Both the position numbers and the translations under genes were made by a program. This document shows, piece after piece, positions 44,331 to 54,745 of a DNA stretch of 64,000 nucleotides. The stretch is from an uncultured Pelagibacteraceae bacterium (GTDB lineage: Bacteria > Pseudomonadota > Alphaproteobacteria > Pelagibacterales > Pelagibacteraceae), in the NCBI GenBank assembly GCA_902572605.1, contig CACGGD010000004.1, positions 1-64,000 on the forward strand, written 5' to 3'. A model generated the notes under the pieces. It was not told the origin of the DNA, made no database searches, and worked only from the letters and a program-made list of their open reading frames with translations. Position 1 is the first letter of the stretch; every line of letters begins with the position of its first letter.

Positions 44331-47006
44331 ATGAGCCAATTTTTATTGTCTGATATAAGAGAGAAGTTTCTTAATTATTTTAAGAAAAACAACCACGTAA
44401 TCGTGGACTCTAGTAACCTAGTGCCCAATAACGATCCTACCCTCATGTTTACAAATTCTGGAATGGTACAGTTTAAAAATGTATTCACTGGTTTAGAAAA
44501 AAGACAATATAAAAGAGCCACTACATCCCAAAAATGTGTAAGGGCGGGGGGAAAACATAATGATTTAGAAAATGTAGGTTACACCCCACGCCATCATACA
44601 TTTTTTGAAATGTTAGGAAATTTTTCTTTTGGCGATTACTTCAAAGAGCAAGCAATAGAGCATGCTTGGAAATTATTAACAAAAGACTTTCAGCTACCGA
44701 AAGAAAAACTTTCAGTAACAGTATTCAATGAGGATGAAGATTCTTTCAAATTATGGAAAAAGATTGCTGGTTTAAGCGAAGACAAAATAATTAAAATTTC
44801 TACATCTGATAACTTTTGGTCTATGGGAGACACTGGTCCTTGTGGACCATGCTCTGAAATATTCTATGATCATGGAGATAAACTTAAAGGAGGGCCACCT
44901 GGTAGCTCCACCCAAGATGGAGATAGATTTATAGAAATATGGAATCTTGTTTTTATGCAATACGAACAAATTTCAAAACAAAAACGTATAAATTTACCCA
45001 AACCTTCTGTGGACACTGGAATGGGCCTTGAAAGAATGACTGCTGTTCTTCAAGGAACTCATGACAATTATAATATTGATCACTTTAAAAAAATTATTAA
45101 AGCTTCATCAGATATTATTAAAACACCAATTAATAACAAGACTATTGCAAGCCATAGAGTAATTGCTGATCATTTAAGAGCTAGTAGCTTTTTAATAGCA
45201 GAGGGAATATTACCTTCCAACGAAGGTAGAGGATATGTCCTAAGAAGAATAATGAGAAGAGGAATGAGGCATGCCCATTCGTTAGGAAGTAAGTCTCCAG
45301 TTTTTTATAAACTTTTTGACGTTTTGCTAAATGAAATGCAAAATAGTTACCCAGAATTAAAAACAGGTAAAGATCTTATAGTTGAAACTTTAAAAAATGA
45401 AGAAGAGAAATTTTCATCTCTGCTTGAAAGAGGTATGAAAATTTTAGATGAAAATTTAAATAAAGTTCAAAACAATACATTGCCTGGTTCAGTCGCTTTT
45501 AAATTGTATGATACTTTTGGTTTTCCCATAGATTTAACAGCAGATATTCTAAGAACTAAAAAAATTCAAGTTGATCATGTTGCATTTGAAAAAGAAATGG
45601 AAAAAAGTAAAGCTGTAGCTAGAGCTAATTGGAAGGGCTCTGGAGACAAGTCAGTTGAAGAAAAATGGTTTAAAGTTAGAGAGGAATTAAAACCCACAGA
45701 ATTTTTAGGTTATGAATTTGATAAGGCGGAAGGCGTTGTACTAAAAATATCTAAAGACAATAAATTTGTTGATAAAGCAGTAGATGGAGAGCAGATAGAA
45801 ATTATTACAAATCAAACTCCTTTTTATGGAGAGTCCGGAGGTCAAGTTGGTGATCAAGGGATAATGTTTAACTCTGATTGTAAAATAAATATTATTGATA
45901 CCCAAAAAAAAATGGGAGATCTTTTCGTTCATACAGGTAAAATTAAAAAAGGTTCGATAAAAATAGGTCAAAGCGTTAATCTAGAAATAGACGTAGAAAA
46001 AAGAAATAATTCTAAAGCCAATCATTCCGCAACTCATTTATTGCACGAGTCTTTAAGAAGGACTTTAGGTAAACATGTAACTCAAAAAGGATCGTTAGTA
46101 TCTCCCGAAAGACTTAGGTTTGATTTTAGTCATAACAAACCCATAGAAAAAGATGAGATGCAAAAAATAAATAAAGTTGTTAACGAAATCATAGAAGGTT
46201 CAACAGATGTACAAACAAGAATAATGACACCTAAAGAGGCTATAAAAATGGGGGCTTTAGCTCTCTTTGGAGAAAAATATGGTGAAGAAGTAAGAGTAGT
46301 CTTTATGGGAAAAGAGGCTAATGGTTTCTTTTCAACGGAGTTATGTGGGGGAACACATGTTAAAAACACAAAAGAAGTTGGAAAATTTAGAGTTATTAGC
46401 CAATCTTCAATTGCATCTGGAGTAAGAAGAGTAGAGGCTCTTAGAGATAAACAACTTAATCAGTTTGAAAAGTCTCAAGAAACAGATAAAACATTGAAAG
46501 AAAAAATAACTAAAGAACAGTTAGAAAAAATTAAAAAAGAACTTTTAAATTATAAAGTTCAACCAGATTTAAATGAAAATAAAGATTTAGTAGAGAATTT
46601 AAAAAATTTAAATAAACAACTTGAAAAAATAAAAATTCAAAAAGTAATTAAAGATAAAAACAAAAATAAAATTAAAGACAAAAAGATTAGCAATTTTATA
46701 ATTAGAGAACAAGTTATAAGGGATTTTCCACCAAAAGAATTAAGAAGTATAATTGATCAAGGAAAAAAAGATATTAAAAAAGGTATAATAATAAGCATTT
46801 CTACCTTTGAAGAAAAAATTGGAGTTGCTGTTGGTGTTACAAATGATCTTATTTCAAAATATGATGCGGTTAAATTTGTTAAAATTGCGTCAGAAATACT
46901 TGGAGGAAAAGGTGGCGGTGGTAGAAAAGATTTTGCGCAAGCAGGAGGAACAAATATAAATAAAATTGAGGAAGCTTTTAAGGCTATAACTGATAAAATT
47001 AATTAA
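44331..47006 (+). CDS. alaS: Alanyl-tRNA synthetase
   Basis: 891 residues, full length. The class II core has [36 protein letters not shown]-type motif 2 and [13 protein letters not shown]. The editing domain shows [17 protein letters not shown] (HxxxH) and ELCGGTHV. The C-terminal DHHA1 domain ends with [16 protein letters not shown]. It overlaps icd by eight bases tail to tail. Confidence 0.98.
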   Translation: MSQFLLSDIREKFLNYFKKNNHVIVDSSNLVPNNDPTLMFTNSGMVQFKNVFTGLEKRQYKRATTSQKCVRAGGKHNDLENVGYTPRHHTFFEMLGNFSFGDYFKEQAIEHAWKLLTKDFQLPKEKLSVTVFNEDEDSFKLWKKIAGLSEDKIIKISTSDNFWSMGDTGPCGPCSEIFYDHGDKLKGGPPGSSTQDGDRFIEIWNLVFMQYEQISKQKRINLPKPSVDTGMGLERMTAVLQGTHDNYNIDHFKKIIKASSDIIKTPINNKTIASHRVIADHLRASSFLIAEGILPSNEGRGYVLRRIMRRGMRHAHSLGSKSPVFYKLFDVLLNEMQNSYPELKTGKDLIVETLKNEEEKFSSLLERGMKILDENLNKVQNNTLPGSVAFKLYDTFGFPIDLTADILRTKKIQVDHVAFEKEMEKSKAVARANWKGSGDKSVEEKWFKVREELKPTEFLGYEFDKAEGVVLKISKDNKFVDKAVDGEQIEIITNQTPFYGESGGQVGDQGIMFNSDCKINIIDTQKKMGDLFVHTGKIKKGSIKIGQSVNLEIDVEKRNNSKANHSATHLLHESLRRTLGKHVTQKGSLVSPERLRFDFSHNKPIEKDEMQKINKVVNEIIEGSTDVQTRIMTPKEAIKMGALALFGEKYGEEVRVVFMGKEANGFFSTELCGGTHVKNTKEVGKFRVISQSSIASGVRRVEALRDKQLNQFEKSQETDKTLKEKITKEQLEKIKKELLNYKVQPDLNENKDLVENLKNLNKQLEKIKIQKVIKDKNKNKIKDKKISNFIIREQVIRDFPPKELRSIIDQGKKDIKKGIIISISTFEEKIGVAVGVTNDLISKYDAVKFVKIASEILGGKGGGGRKDFAQAGGTNINKIEEAFKAITDKIN

Positions 47007-48213
47007 GTTTTTTTTTAAGATTCGAATCTATTGCTTCTAAAAATTGATTAGTTGTTAAAAATTTTTGATCTTTACTAACTAATATTGCTAAATCCTTAGT
47101 CATTGAACCACTTTCAACAGTTTCTATACAAACTTTTTCAAGAGATTCTGCAAATTTGATTAGTTCCTGATTTCCATCAAGGTTGCCTCTATGGGACAAT
47201 CCTCTTGTCCAAGCAAAAATAGAAGCTATAGGATTTGTAGATGTTTCTTTGCCAGCCTGGTGTTGTCTATAATGCCTCGTTACAGTTCCATGAGCTGCTT
47301 CAGCTTCAGCAATTTTTCCGTCTGGCGTTCTAAGAACACTTGTCATTAAACCTAGTGAGCCATATCCTTGTGCAACAGTATCTGATTGGACATCTCCATC
47401 ATAGTTTTTACAAGCCCAAATATATTTTCCATTCCATTTCATTGCACAAGCAACCATGTCATCAATTAATCTATGTTCATAAGTTATACTTGCTTTATCA
47501 AATTTATCTTTAAATTCTTTTTGAAAAACCTCTTCAAAAATATCTTTAAATCTTCCATCATAAGCTTTTAAAATTGTATTTTTGGATGAAAAGTAAACAG
47601 GCCATTTTCTTACCAGACCGTAATTCATGCACGCTCTAGCGAAATCTTTAATTGAATTATCTAAGTTATACATAGAGAGAGCTATACCTGGACCATCAAA
47701 ATTGAAAACTTCATGTTCAATTTTATTTTTTCCATCTTCTGATTCCCATTTAACAGTCATTTTTCCTTTTCCTGGAACCTTAAAATCTGTAGCCTTATAT
47801 TGATCCCCAAAAGCATGTCTTCCGACTATAACGCTATCAGTCCAATGAGGAACTAATCTTGGAACATTTTTACAAATTATTGGTTCTCTAAAAATTGTTC
47901 CTCCAACAATATTTCTTATTGTTCCATTGGGCGATCTCCACATTTTCTTTAAATTGAATTCTTTTACACGAGCCTCATCAGGAGTTATAGTTGCACACTT
48001 AACCCCAGCTCCATATTTTTGAATGGCTTTAGCACAGTCTATTGTTATTTGATCGTTCGTTTTATCTCTATTTTCCATACCCAGATCGTAGTATTTAAGA
48101 TCAATTTCCAAGTAAGGCTTAATCAGCTTTTCTTTAATAAATGACCATATAATTCTAGTCATTTCGTCTCCGTCTAGCTCTACTACTGGGTTTTTGACTT
48201 TAATTTTTGCCAT
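46999..48213 (-). CDS. icd: NADP-dependent isocitrate dehydrogenase, dimeric eukaryotic-like type
   Basis: 404 residues. It begins [20 protein letters not shown], and contains [19 protein letters not shown] (substrate loop), [20 protein letters not shown] and [11 protein letters not shown], typical of the type II subfamily common in alphaproteobacteria rather than the E. coli form. It oxidises isocitrate to 2-oxoglutarate with NADPH formation in the TCA cycle. Monocistronic, convergent with alaS, divergent from psd. Confidence 0.97.
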   Translation of the reverse strand: MAKIKVKNPVVELDGDEMTRIIWSFIKEKLIKPYLEIDLKYYDLGMENRDKTNDQITIDCAKAIQKYGAGVKCATITPDEARVKEFNLKKMWRSPNGTIRNIVGGTIFREPIICKNVPRLVPHWTDSVIVGRHAFGDQYKATDFKVPGKGKMTVKWESEDGKNKIEHEVFNFDGPGIALSMYNLDNSIKDFARACMNYGLVRKWPVYFSSKNTILKAYDGRFKDIFEEVFQKEFKDKFDKASITYEHRLIDDMVACAMKWNGKYIWACKNYDGDVQSDTVAQGYGSLGLMTSVLRTPDGKIAEAEAAHGTVTRHYRQHQAGKETSTNPIASIFAWTRGLSHRGNLDGNQELIKFAESLEKVCIETVESGSMTKDLAILVSKDQKFLTTNQFLEAIDSNLKKKLN

Positions 48214-48281
48214 AAAATAAATATAGATTGATTAAGCACGATTTTTATACATATTAGAAAAAAATTAGCAAACTTAAAATT

Positions 48282-48932
48282 ATGTTTAATACAATTTTTC
48301 CAAGTATTCACAAAGAAGGGTACAAATTTTTAGCTATTTCTATAATAGCAACATTTATAGTTTTGCTCTTTTCAAAGTTTCTTGGCTCAATTTTGATTTT
48401 ATTAACTATTTGGGTTTATTACTTTTTTAGAGATCCAGAAAGACATCCAATAAATGACGACTCTTTCTTAGTCAGTCCAGCTGATGGTTTAATCACCGCT
48501 ATTTCAGAAAGAACAGGGCCCGTTGAACTACAATTAGAAAATAAGACTTTTACTAAGGTAAGTATTTTTATGAACGTTTTTAACTGTCATGTTAATAGAA
48601 CTCCATTAACAGGAACAGTAGAAGAGATTAATTATAAGCCTGGAAAATTTTTAAATGCTTCACTAGATAAGGCAAGTGAGGAAAATGAAAGAAATTACTA
48701 CAAAATTAAATGCAGTAAATCTGACGAAGAAATAATTGTCGTTCAAATTGCAGGCTTAATTGCAAGAAGAATAGTTTGTGAAGTTGAGCAAGGACAAAAT
48801 TTAAAGCAAGGAGATAGAATAGGAATGATACGTTTTGGAAGTAGAGTAGATATTTATTTTAAAAATAAAAAAGTTTTAGCTAAGATTGGACAAAATGTAG
48901 TAGCAGGAGAAAGCCTAATAGCTTCTGAATAA
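48282..48932 (+). CDS. psd: Phosphatidylserine decarboxylase proenzyme (short type)
   Basis: 216 residues. Membrane-anchored by hydrophobic helices at about 15-48, then FRDPERHPI, VSPADGLI, FMNVFNCHVNRTP and the self-cleavage motif RFGSRVDIYF, with the pyruvoyl group formed at Gly186-Ser187. It makes phosphatidylethanolamine. It overlaps pssA by one base, giving both steps from CDP-diacylglycerol in a single unit. Confidence 0.96.
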   Translation: MFNTIFPSIHKEGYKFLAISIIATFIVLLFSKFLGSILILLTIWVYYFFRDPERHPINDDSFLVSPADGLITAISERTGPVELQLENKTFTKVSIFMNVFNCHVNRTPLTGTVEEINYKPGKFLNASLDKASEENERNYYKIKCSKSDEEIIVVQIAGLIARRIVCEVEQGQNLKQGDRIGMIRFGSRVDIYFKNKKVLAKIGQNVVAGESLIASE

Positions 48933-49723
48933 TGCAAGAGAATAAAAAATTTAAACTAGTACCATCTAAAAAAACAAGATACTTACTACCAAATATATTA
49001 ACTTTGGGTGGAGTATGCCTTGGTATTAGTTCAATTAAATTTTCAATAGATGGAAATTATAGTTTGGCTGCGATTTTTATTTTGTTAGCGGCTATACTGG
49101 ATGCTTTAGATGGTAGAATTGCACGGTTAATAAAAGGAACATCTGAATTTGGAAAAGAACTAGATTCACTTACAGATTTTGTTAGTTTTGGTATAGCTCC
49201 TGTTTTTATTTTATATTTTTGGGGATTAAATAATTATGGAAAATTGGGTTGGGCAATTACATTAATTTACTCAGTTTGTTGTGTTTTAAGGCTAGCAAGA
49301 TTTAATCTAACTAAAATTAACAATAAACAACTTTGGAAAAGCAATTACTTTGAAGGTGTTCCAGCACCAGCTGGTGGAATTCTCATTTTAATGCCTTTAT
49401 TTTTTGAACTGTCAAATCTAAATTTAGGTTTTAATATAAAAAACTTAACACCCTATTTTACAGTTTTGATTGCCATTTTATTGGTAAGCAAAATTCCAAC
49501 TTTATCTTTAAAAAAAATATCAATTTCACCAAAAGCGACGGTTTTTATCTTATTAGGCATTGGTATAATTTTTATTTCTTTATTATATTATACATTCGAA
49601 ACACTTTTAGCTCTTAGTATAGTTTATCTAATTTCAATACCTATTAGTTATATTATGTATAAAAATAAAGATAGAAAAGAAACTTTAGAAACATCAGAAG
49701 ATGAGCATGAAGATGTTTTATAA
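48932..49723 (+). CDS. pssA: CDP-diacylglycerol-serine O-phosphatidyltransferase
   Basis: 263 residues, multi-helix membrane enzyme. The CDP-alcohol phosphatidyltransferase motif reads DALDGRIARLIKGTSEFGKE then LDSLTD, with all conserved Asp residues and the DG..AR pair. It makes phosphatidylserine for Psd. The C-terminal tail is charged and acidic (SEDEHEDVL). One-base overlaps with both psd and rlmE indicate one transcript. Confidence 0.95.
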   Translation: MQENKKFKLVPSKKTRYLLPNILTLGGVCLGISSIKFSIDGNYSLAAIFILLAAILDALDGRIARLIKGTSEFGKELDSLTDFVSFGIAPVFILYFWGLNNYGKLGWAITLIYSVCCVLRLARFNLTKINNKQLWKSNYFEGVPAPAGGILILMPLFFELSNLNLGFNIKNLTPYFTVLIAILLVSKIPTLSLKKISISPKATVFILLGIGIIFISLLYYTFETLLALSIVYLISIPISYIMYKNKDRKETLETSEDEHEDVL

Positions 49724-50349
49724 TGAAAAAATCAAAAAAAAGAAAAAAAAGCAATACTTGGAAAATAAAACAACATAGAGATCAATTTTTTAAGAAATCT
49801 AAAACTTTAGGCTTTCGTTCACGTTCAGCATTTAAATTAATTGAATTAAATAAAAAATATAAATTTATTAAAGCAAATAGTAAATTATTAGATATAGGAG
49901 CTTATCCAGGTGGATGGACCCAAGTTGCAAGTAAAATCATTACAAATGGAAAAATATTATCTTTGGATATGAAAAAGATGGATGAAGTAAAAAATGTTAC
50001 GTTTTTACAATGTGATTTTCTTGAAGAACATACAAAAGAAAAAATATTTCATTTTTTTAAGGATAAATTAGATGTAGTCATCTCTGATATGGCTGCAAAT
50101 ACAACCGGAAATAAATCCCTAGATTGTATTCGAACTAATCATTTATGTGCAGAAGTTGTTGAATTTTCCTCAAAAATCCTCAAGCCAAATGGGGTATTAG
50201 TATCAAAACTATTTATGGGTGATGACTTTCTAGAAGTTAAAGAATTAGCAAAATCTAGGTTTAAAAAAGTAGATTTTTTTAAACCTGAGGCAAGCAGAAA
50301 CGAATCAAAAGAAACTTATTTACACTGTGTGACATTAAAGACTTTATAA
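49723..50349 (+). CDS. rlmE: 23S rRNA (uridine-2'-O-)-methyltransferase RlmE
   Basis: 208 residues. After a very basic N-terminus come RSRSAFKLIELNKKY, LLDIGAYPGGWTQVAS (SAM motif I), VISDMAANTTGNKSLD and VLVSKLFMGDD, the FtsJ/RrmJ pattern with the K-D-K-E catalytic set. It methylates U2552 (E. coli numbering) in the ribosomal A loop. Translationally coupled to pssA. Confidence 0.93.
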   Translation: MKKSKKRKKSNTWKIKQHRDQFFKKSKTLGFRSRSAFKLIELNKKYKFIKANSKLLDIGAYPGGWTQVASKIITNGKILSLDMKKMDEVKNVTFLQCDFLEEHTKEKIFHFFKDKLDVVISDMAANTTGNKSLDCIRTNHLCAEVVEFSSKILKPNGVLVSKLFMGDDFLEVKELAKSRFKKVDFFKPEASRNESKETYLHCVTLKTL

Positions 50350-50375
50350 TTTTTAAAAATTGTATATAAGTGTAT

Positions 50376-51452
50376 ATGGAAGCAATAAAAGAAGCACTAA
50401 CTTTTGATGATGTATTGTTGCTGCCGCGTTTTTCAAATATTTTACCATCAGAAACTGACATCTCTTTAAATTTAACTAAGAATATAAAATTAAAAACACC
50501 CTTCTTGTCTTCTGCTATGGACACAGTTACAGAGTCATCCATGGCTATTGCGATGGCAAAATCGGGTGGAATAGGAATTATACATAGAAATTTAGATATA
50601 AAAAAACAAAGTAAAGAAGTTGAAAAAGTTAAAAGAAAAAAATTATTTGTTGGAGCTGCTATTGGAACAAATGCAGATGATTTCAAAAGAGCCAAATTGC
50701 TAGTAGATAGTGGTGTGGATTTAATTGTAATTGATACGGCTCATGGTCATAGTGAAAAAGTTTTAAAAACTTTATCTAAAGTTAAAAAAAATAATAAAAT
50801 ACCTATTTGTGTAGGTAATATTGCTACGGCAGAGGCAGCAAAAAGATTATATAATTCTGGAGCTGAAGTAATTAAGGTTGGTATCGGGCCAGGATCTATT
50901 TGTACTACCCGAATGGTAGCTGGGATAGGAGTTCCCCAGATATCGGCAATAATGGAAGTTCACGATGCCTTGAAAGGAAAAAAAATAAAAATAATTTCTG
51001 ATGGAGGAATTAAGTTTTCAGGAGATATTGCAAAAGCAATAGCTGCGGGTGCGGACGCCATCATGATGGGCTCAATATTTGCTGGAACTCAGGAAAGTCC
51101 AGGAAAAAAATTTAAGATTAAAAATAAATTTTATAAACAATACAGAGGAATGGGATCTATTGGAGCTATGTCCGAAGGGTCCTCTGATAGATATTTCCAA
51201 AAAAATTATAAGGATAAGTCAAAATTTGTACCTGAAGGAGTTGAAGGAAGAGTAGAATATAAAGGAAACGTTTCTAAGATCATATATCAATTAAAAGGAG
51301 GCCTAAGATCATCTATGGGGTATGTTGGAGCAAAAAAATTAGAAGATATACAAAAAAATGCAAAATTTATTAAAATTACAAAAGCTGGATTCTATGAAAG
51401 CATGGTACACAGTGTAGAAATGATGGAACCAACTTTAAATTTTAAATTATAA
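50376..51452 (+). CDS. guaB: IMP dehydrogenase lacking the CBS (Bateman) domain
   Basis: 358 residues from the ATG at 50376; a GTG at 50370 is the alternative. The TIM barrel is complete: [17 protein letters not shown], catalytic Cys176 in [29 protein letters not shown], the MGSIFAGT loop, [11 protein letters not shown] and the flap with [13 protein letters not shown]. In most IMPDHs about 120 residues of two CBS modules lie between GIIHRN and VGAA. Here only some 20 Lys/Glu-rich residues (about 71-90) bridge them. The enzyme should be active in GMP synthesis but without purine-nucleotide control through CBS. The guaA gene follows after one small gene. Confidence 0.95.
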   Translation: MEAIKEALTFDDVLLLPRFSNILPSETDISLNLTKNIKLKTPFLSSAMDTVTESSMAIAMAKSGGIGIIHRNLDIKKQSKEVEKVKRKKLFVGAAIGTNADDFKRAKLLVDSGVDLIVIDTAHGHSEKVLKTLSKVKKNNKIPICVGNIATAEAAKRLYNSGAEVIKVGIGPGSICTTRMVAGIGVPQISAIMEVHDALKGKKIKIISDGGIKFSGDIAKAIAAGADAIMMGSIFAGTQESPGKKFKIKNKFYKQYRGMGSIGAMSEGSSDRYFQKNYKDKSKFVPEGVEGRVEYKGNVSKIIYQLKGGLRSSMGYVGAKKLEDIQKNAKFIKITKAGFYESMVHSVEMMEPTLNFKL

Positions 51453-51454
51453 CA

Positions 51455-51871
51455 ATGAGGTTATTAAAAATTAATTTTTTTTTAATTTTAATATATAGCA
51501 ATGTTCTTGCTGGAACCAATTACTTTAATGAGGGATTAACATTTTACCAAAATAAACAATTTAATAAGGCAAAGTTTAAATTTGAACAAGATATAGTTTT
51601 TAATCCAAAAAATGAAAAGTCTTATCTTTATCTTTCAAAAATATTTAAGGAACAAGAAAAAAAAGAATTAGAGGAAAAAAATTTAAACACAGTTATACTA
51701 CTTAATCCAAAAAATGAGGAAGCCACATACAATTTGGCTCAACTAAAATTAAAAAAGTCAGACTTTGAAGGAAGCAAAAAATTGATAGAAACATTACTTA
51801 CTTTTTGTAAAGATTATTGTAAAAAAAGCCAAAATCTTAAAATTGAAATAGAAAAATCTCTAAAAAAATAA
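51455..51871 (+). CDS. Small secreted tetratricopeptide-repeat protein
   Basis: 138 residues. A signal peptide (LLKINFFLILIYSNVLAG) is followed by three TPR-like helix pairs: FNEGLTFYQNKQFNKAKFKF, SYLYLSKIFKEQEKKELEEK and ATYNLAQLKLKKSDFEGSKK. The C-terminus has a Cys pair (FCKDYCKK). It probably acts as a periplasmic protein-binding scaffold. It is inserted between guaB and guaA with gaps of two and zero bases. I see no functional link to purine synthesis. Confidence 0.75.
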   Translation: MRLLKINFFLILIYSNVLAGTNYFNEGLTFYQNKQFNKAKFKFEQDIVFNPKNEKSYLYLSKIFKEQEKKELEEKNLNTVILLNPKNEEATYNLAQLKLKKSDFEGSKKLIETLLTFCKDYCKKSQNLKIEIEKSLKK

Positions 51872-53434
51872 ATGGGAGTTCAAAGTCAGAAGGAAAAAAT
51901 TATAATCATTGATTTTGGATCACAAGTTACAAAACTTATAGCTAGGAGAATTAGAGATTTCGGAGTTTTTTCTGAAATTATAACAATTAATGATCTGCAT
52001 AAAGTTAATAACTACAAAGGAATAAAAGGAATAGTTTTATCTGGAGGTCCTTCAACTGTAACAAAGAAAAAATATTTAAGTATTCCAAAAGAGATATTTC
52101 TAAAAAAGATCCCTATTCTGGGAATTTGTTATGGGTTACAGTTAATAACAAAGTTATTTGGTGGTTCAATTAAATCTTTACGAAGAAAAAGAGAATTTGG
52201 GAGAGCGATTCTCTATAAAAAAAAAAGATCTTTGCTTATTAAAAATTTTTTTAATAACAAGAATAATTCTGTTTGGATGAGTCATCAGGATGCTGTTACT
52301 AAATTACCTAAAGGTTTTAAAGTTGTTGCATCGACTAAAGATTCAAAATTAACAATTATAGAAAAAACTAAAGATAAGATATATGGAGTACAATTTCATC
52401 CAGAGGTAACACATACTGAAAATGGAACAATAATCTTTAAAAATTTTTTATTTTCTATCTGTAAGATTAAAAAAAAATGGAGGGTAGCATCTGAAGCAAA
52501 TAGACTTATTAATAATATAAGAAAAACTGTCAAAAAAGATAAAGTAATTTGTGCATTATCAGGAGGTGTTGATAGTAGCGTGGTTGCTTTATTAGTTAAT
52601 AAAGCTATTAAAAAAAATCTAATTTGTATAATGGTTGATACAGGATTAATGAGAAAGAATGAATTTAAAGACTCTTACAATATATTTAGAAAAAAATATA
52701 AATTAAATGTAAAATTAATCAATGCTTCTAAATTATACTTAAAAAAACTTAAAGATATTCATAATCCAGAAAAGAAAAGAAAAATAATAGGAAACTTATT
52801 TATCAAAATTTTTGAAAAGGAGTCTAAAAAATATAAATCTATAAAATATCTTGCGCAAGGAACTCTTTATCCAGATATTATAGAGAGTAGATCTGCAACA
52901 GGAAGCCAATCATCTAAAATTAAATCTCATCATAATGTGGGTGGATTACCAAAAAAGATGAATTTGAAATTAATTGAACCTCTTAAAGAGTTTTTTAAAG
53001 ATGAAGTTAGAGTTTTAGGAAAATCTCTAGGATTAAAAGATAGCATAAGGAACAAACATCCTTTTCCTGGCCCGGGACTAGGAATAAGAATCATAGGTAA
53101 TATTACATCTGAGAAAATAAAGATACTTCAAGAAGCTGACTATATTTATATTAATGAACTAATTAAACACAGACTTTATAATAAGATTTGGCAAGCTTAT
53201 GCAGCTTTATTACCTATGAAAACAGTTGGTGTAATGGGAGATTCAAGAACTTATGAATATACTTGTTTGTTAAGGGCGGTTGTTTCGGAGGATGGAATGA
53301 CCGCAGATTACTTTAATTTTCCAAAGGATTTTTTGGATAAAATTTCAAATAAAATAGTTAATGGAGTACCTGGTATAAATAGAGTAGTGTATGATATAAC
53401 TTCTAAACCACCTAGCACTATTGAGTTGGAATAA
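51872..53434 (+). CDS. guaA: GMP synthase (glutamine-hydrolysing)
   Basis: 520 residues. The class I amidotransferase domain has [24 protein letters not shown] (nucleophile Cys) and FHPEVTHT. The ATP pyrophosphatase domain has [28 protein letters not shown] and HHNVGGLP. The dimerisation domain ends KPPSTIELE. It converts XMP to GMP. One-base overlap with panB downstream. Confidence 0.98.
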   Translation: MGVQSQKEKIIIIDFGSQVTKLIARRIRDFGVFSEIITINDLHKVNNYKGIKGIVLSGGPSTVTKKKYLSIPKEIFLKKIPILGICYGLQLITKLFGGSIKSLRRKREFGRAILYKKKRSLLIKNFFNNKNNSVWMSHQDAVTKLPKGFKVVASTKDSKLTIIEKTKDKIYGVQFHPEVTHTENGTIIFKNFLFSICKIKKKWRVASEANRLINNIRKTVKKDKVICALSGGVDSSVVALLVNKAIKKNLICIMVDTGLMRKNEFKDSYNIFRKKYKLNVKLINASKLYLKKLKDIHNPEKKRKIIGNLFIKIFEKESKKYKSIKYLAQGTLYPDIIESRSATGSQSSKIKSHHNVGGLPKKMNLKLIEPLKEFFKDEVRVLGKSLGLKDSIRNKHPFPGPGLGIRIIGNITSEKIKILQEADYIYINELIKHRLYNKIWQAYAALLPMKTVGVMGDSRTYEYTCLLRAVVSEDGMTADYFNFPKDFLDKISNKIVNGVPGINRVVYDITSKPPSTIELE

Positions 53435-54216
53435 TGTCTCAAAAAATAAAAAAGATATTAGCAAAAAAAAATAAAAAAAAAATTGTAAGTTTAACAGCAT
53501 ATTCAAAAAGTATTGCCCAAATTTTAGATAAACATTGCGATATAATTTTAGTAGGAGATTCTATGGCTAACGTTTTATACGGAATGAAAAATACTCATAA
53601 AATTACATTAAATACAATCATTCAGCACAGCATTAGTGTTCGGAAAGGAACTAAAAAATCTTTATTAGTTGTTGATATGCCAAAAGGTACATATAAAAAT
53701 CCCTCACAGGCAAAAAAAAATGCAAAATTAATTTTTAAAAAAACAAAATGTGATGCTGTAAAAATAGAAAGTAATAATAAAAATTTTAAAATTATCAGAG
53801 AAATAACTAAAGCAAAAATACCTGTAATGGGCCACATAGGATATACGCCTCAGTTTAAAAATAAATTTAAAGTCGAGGGAAAAAAGAATCAGGAGGTTAA
53901 AAAATTAATTAAAGAATCAATTTTAATTCAAAAGGCTGGTGCTTTTTCGATTGTTTTAGAGTGTATTACACCAAACACAGCTAAAATAATTACTAATACA
54001 TTAAAAATACCTACCATCGGGATTGGATCATCATCAAATTGTGATGGACAAATTTTAGTAACTGATGACATTATAGGTTTAAGCGGTTTTTATCCAAAGT
54101 TTGTAAAAAGATATGTAAGCCTAAATTCAATAATTGAAAAAGCTGTAAAAAAATATAGTAAAGAGGTAAAAACCAAAATATTTCCCAACAACAAAAACTT
54201 TTTATATGGAAAATGA
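53434..54216 (+). CDS. panB: 3-methyl-2-oxobutanoate hydroxymethyltransferase
   Basis: 260 residues. Transfers a hydroxymethyl group from methylene-THF to ketoisovalerate, the first step of pantothenate synthesis. VSLTAYSKSIAQILDKHCD, VGDSMANVLYG, VVDMPKGTY, VKIESN, PVMGHIGYTPQ and TIGIGSSSNCDGQILVTDD match the family. The VxGH(I/L)GxTPQ catalytic stretch is intact. It overlaps the next gene by 11 bases. Confidence 0.95.
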   Translation: MSQKIKKILAKKNKKKIVSLTAYSKSIAQILDKHCDIILVGDSMANVLYGMKNTHKITLNTIIQHSISVRKGTKKSLLVVDMPKGTYKNPSQAKKNAKLIFKKTKCDAVKIESNNKNFKIIREITKAKIPVMGHIGYTPQFKNKFKVEGKKNQEVKKLIKESILIQKAGAFSIVLECITPNTAKIITNTLKIPTIGIGSSSNCDGQILVTDDIIGLSGFYPKFVKRYVSLNSIIEKAVKKYSKEVKTKIFPNNKNFLYGK

Positions 54217-54709
54217 ACAAAATACAAACTTTCTTGAGAAAACAGAAAACTTTGTAAAAGAAAATAAAAATATCCTACTAACAGTTTTAACTCTAATAAT
54301 TTTCGTTTTAATTGGAATAAGTTATTTAAATTATTACCAAAAGTCTAAGAATGAAAAAATTTCTGAAAAATTTGTTCAAGCAGGCATATATCTTTCTCTT
54401 GATAAACAAGCAGAGTCAAAAAAAATTTATGAGGAAATTATAAATAGTAAAAATAAATTTTATTCCTTATTAGCCTTAAATACTATTATAGATAATAATC
54501 TTGAAAAAAATCATGAAAAAGTTTTAGAACTTTTTAATGTTGTTGAAAATGCGAGAGTAGAAAAAGAGCAAAAAAACTTAGTTAAATTAAAAAAGGCTCT
54601 ATATTTAATAAATATATCTAGAGATAATGAAGGAAAAAAAATGCTCGATGAAATTATTTCTGATGATTCAATATGGAAGGAAACTGCATCTGAAATTTCA
54701 AAATTCTAA
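54206..54709 (+). CDS. YfgM-like membrane-anchored TPR protein
   Basis: 167 residues. A charged N-terminus, one membrane helix at about 22-43 (NILLTVLTLIIFVLIGISY) and a helical TPR-like periplasmic domain (FVQAGIYLSLDKQAESKKIYEEI and following pairs). This is the YfgM layout. In many proteobacteria yfgM directly precedes bamB, as the next gene does here. YfgM works with SecYEG/PpiD and periplasmic chaperones. Confidence 0.75.
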   Translation: MENEQNTNFLEKTENFVKENKNILLTVLTLIIFVLIGISYLNYYQKSKNEKISEKFVQAGIYLSLDKQAESKKIYEEIINSKNKFYSLLALNTIIDNNLEKNHEKVLELFNVVENARVEKEQKNLVKLKKALYLINISRDNEGKKMLDEIISDDSIWKETASEISKF

Positions 54710-54745
54710 AATAATAAATATTAATTTTCTCAAAACAAAAAATAT

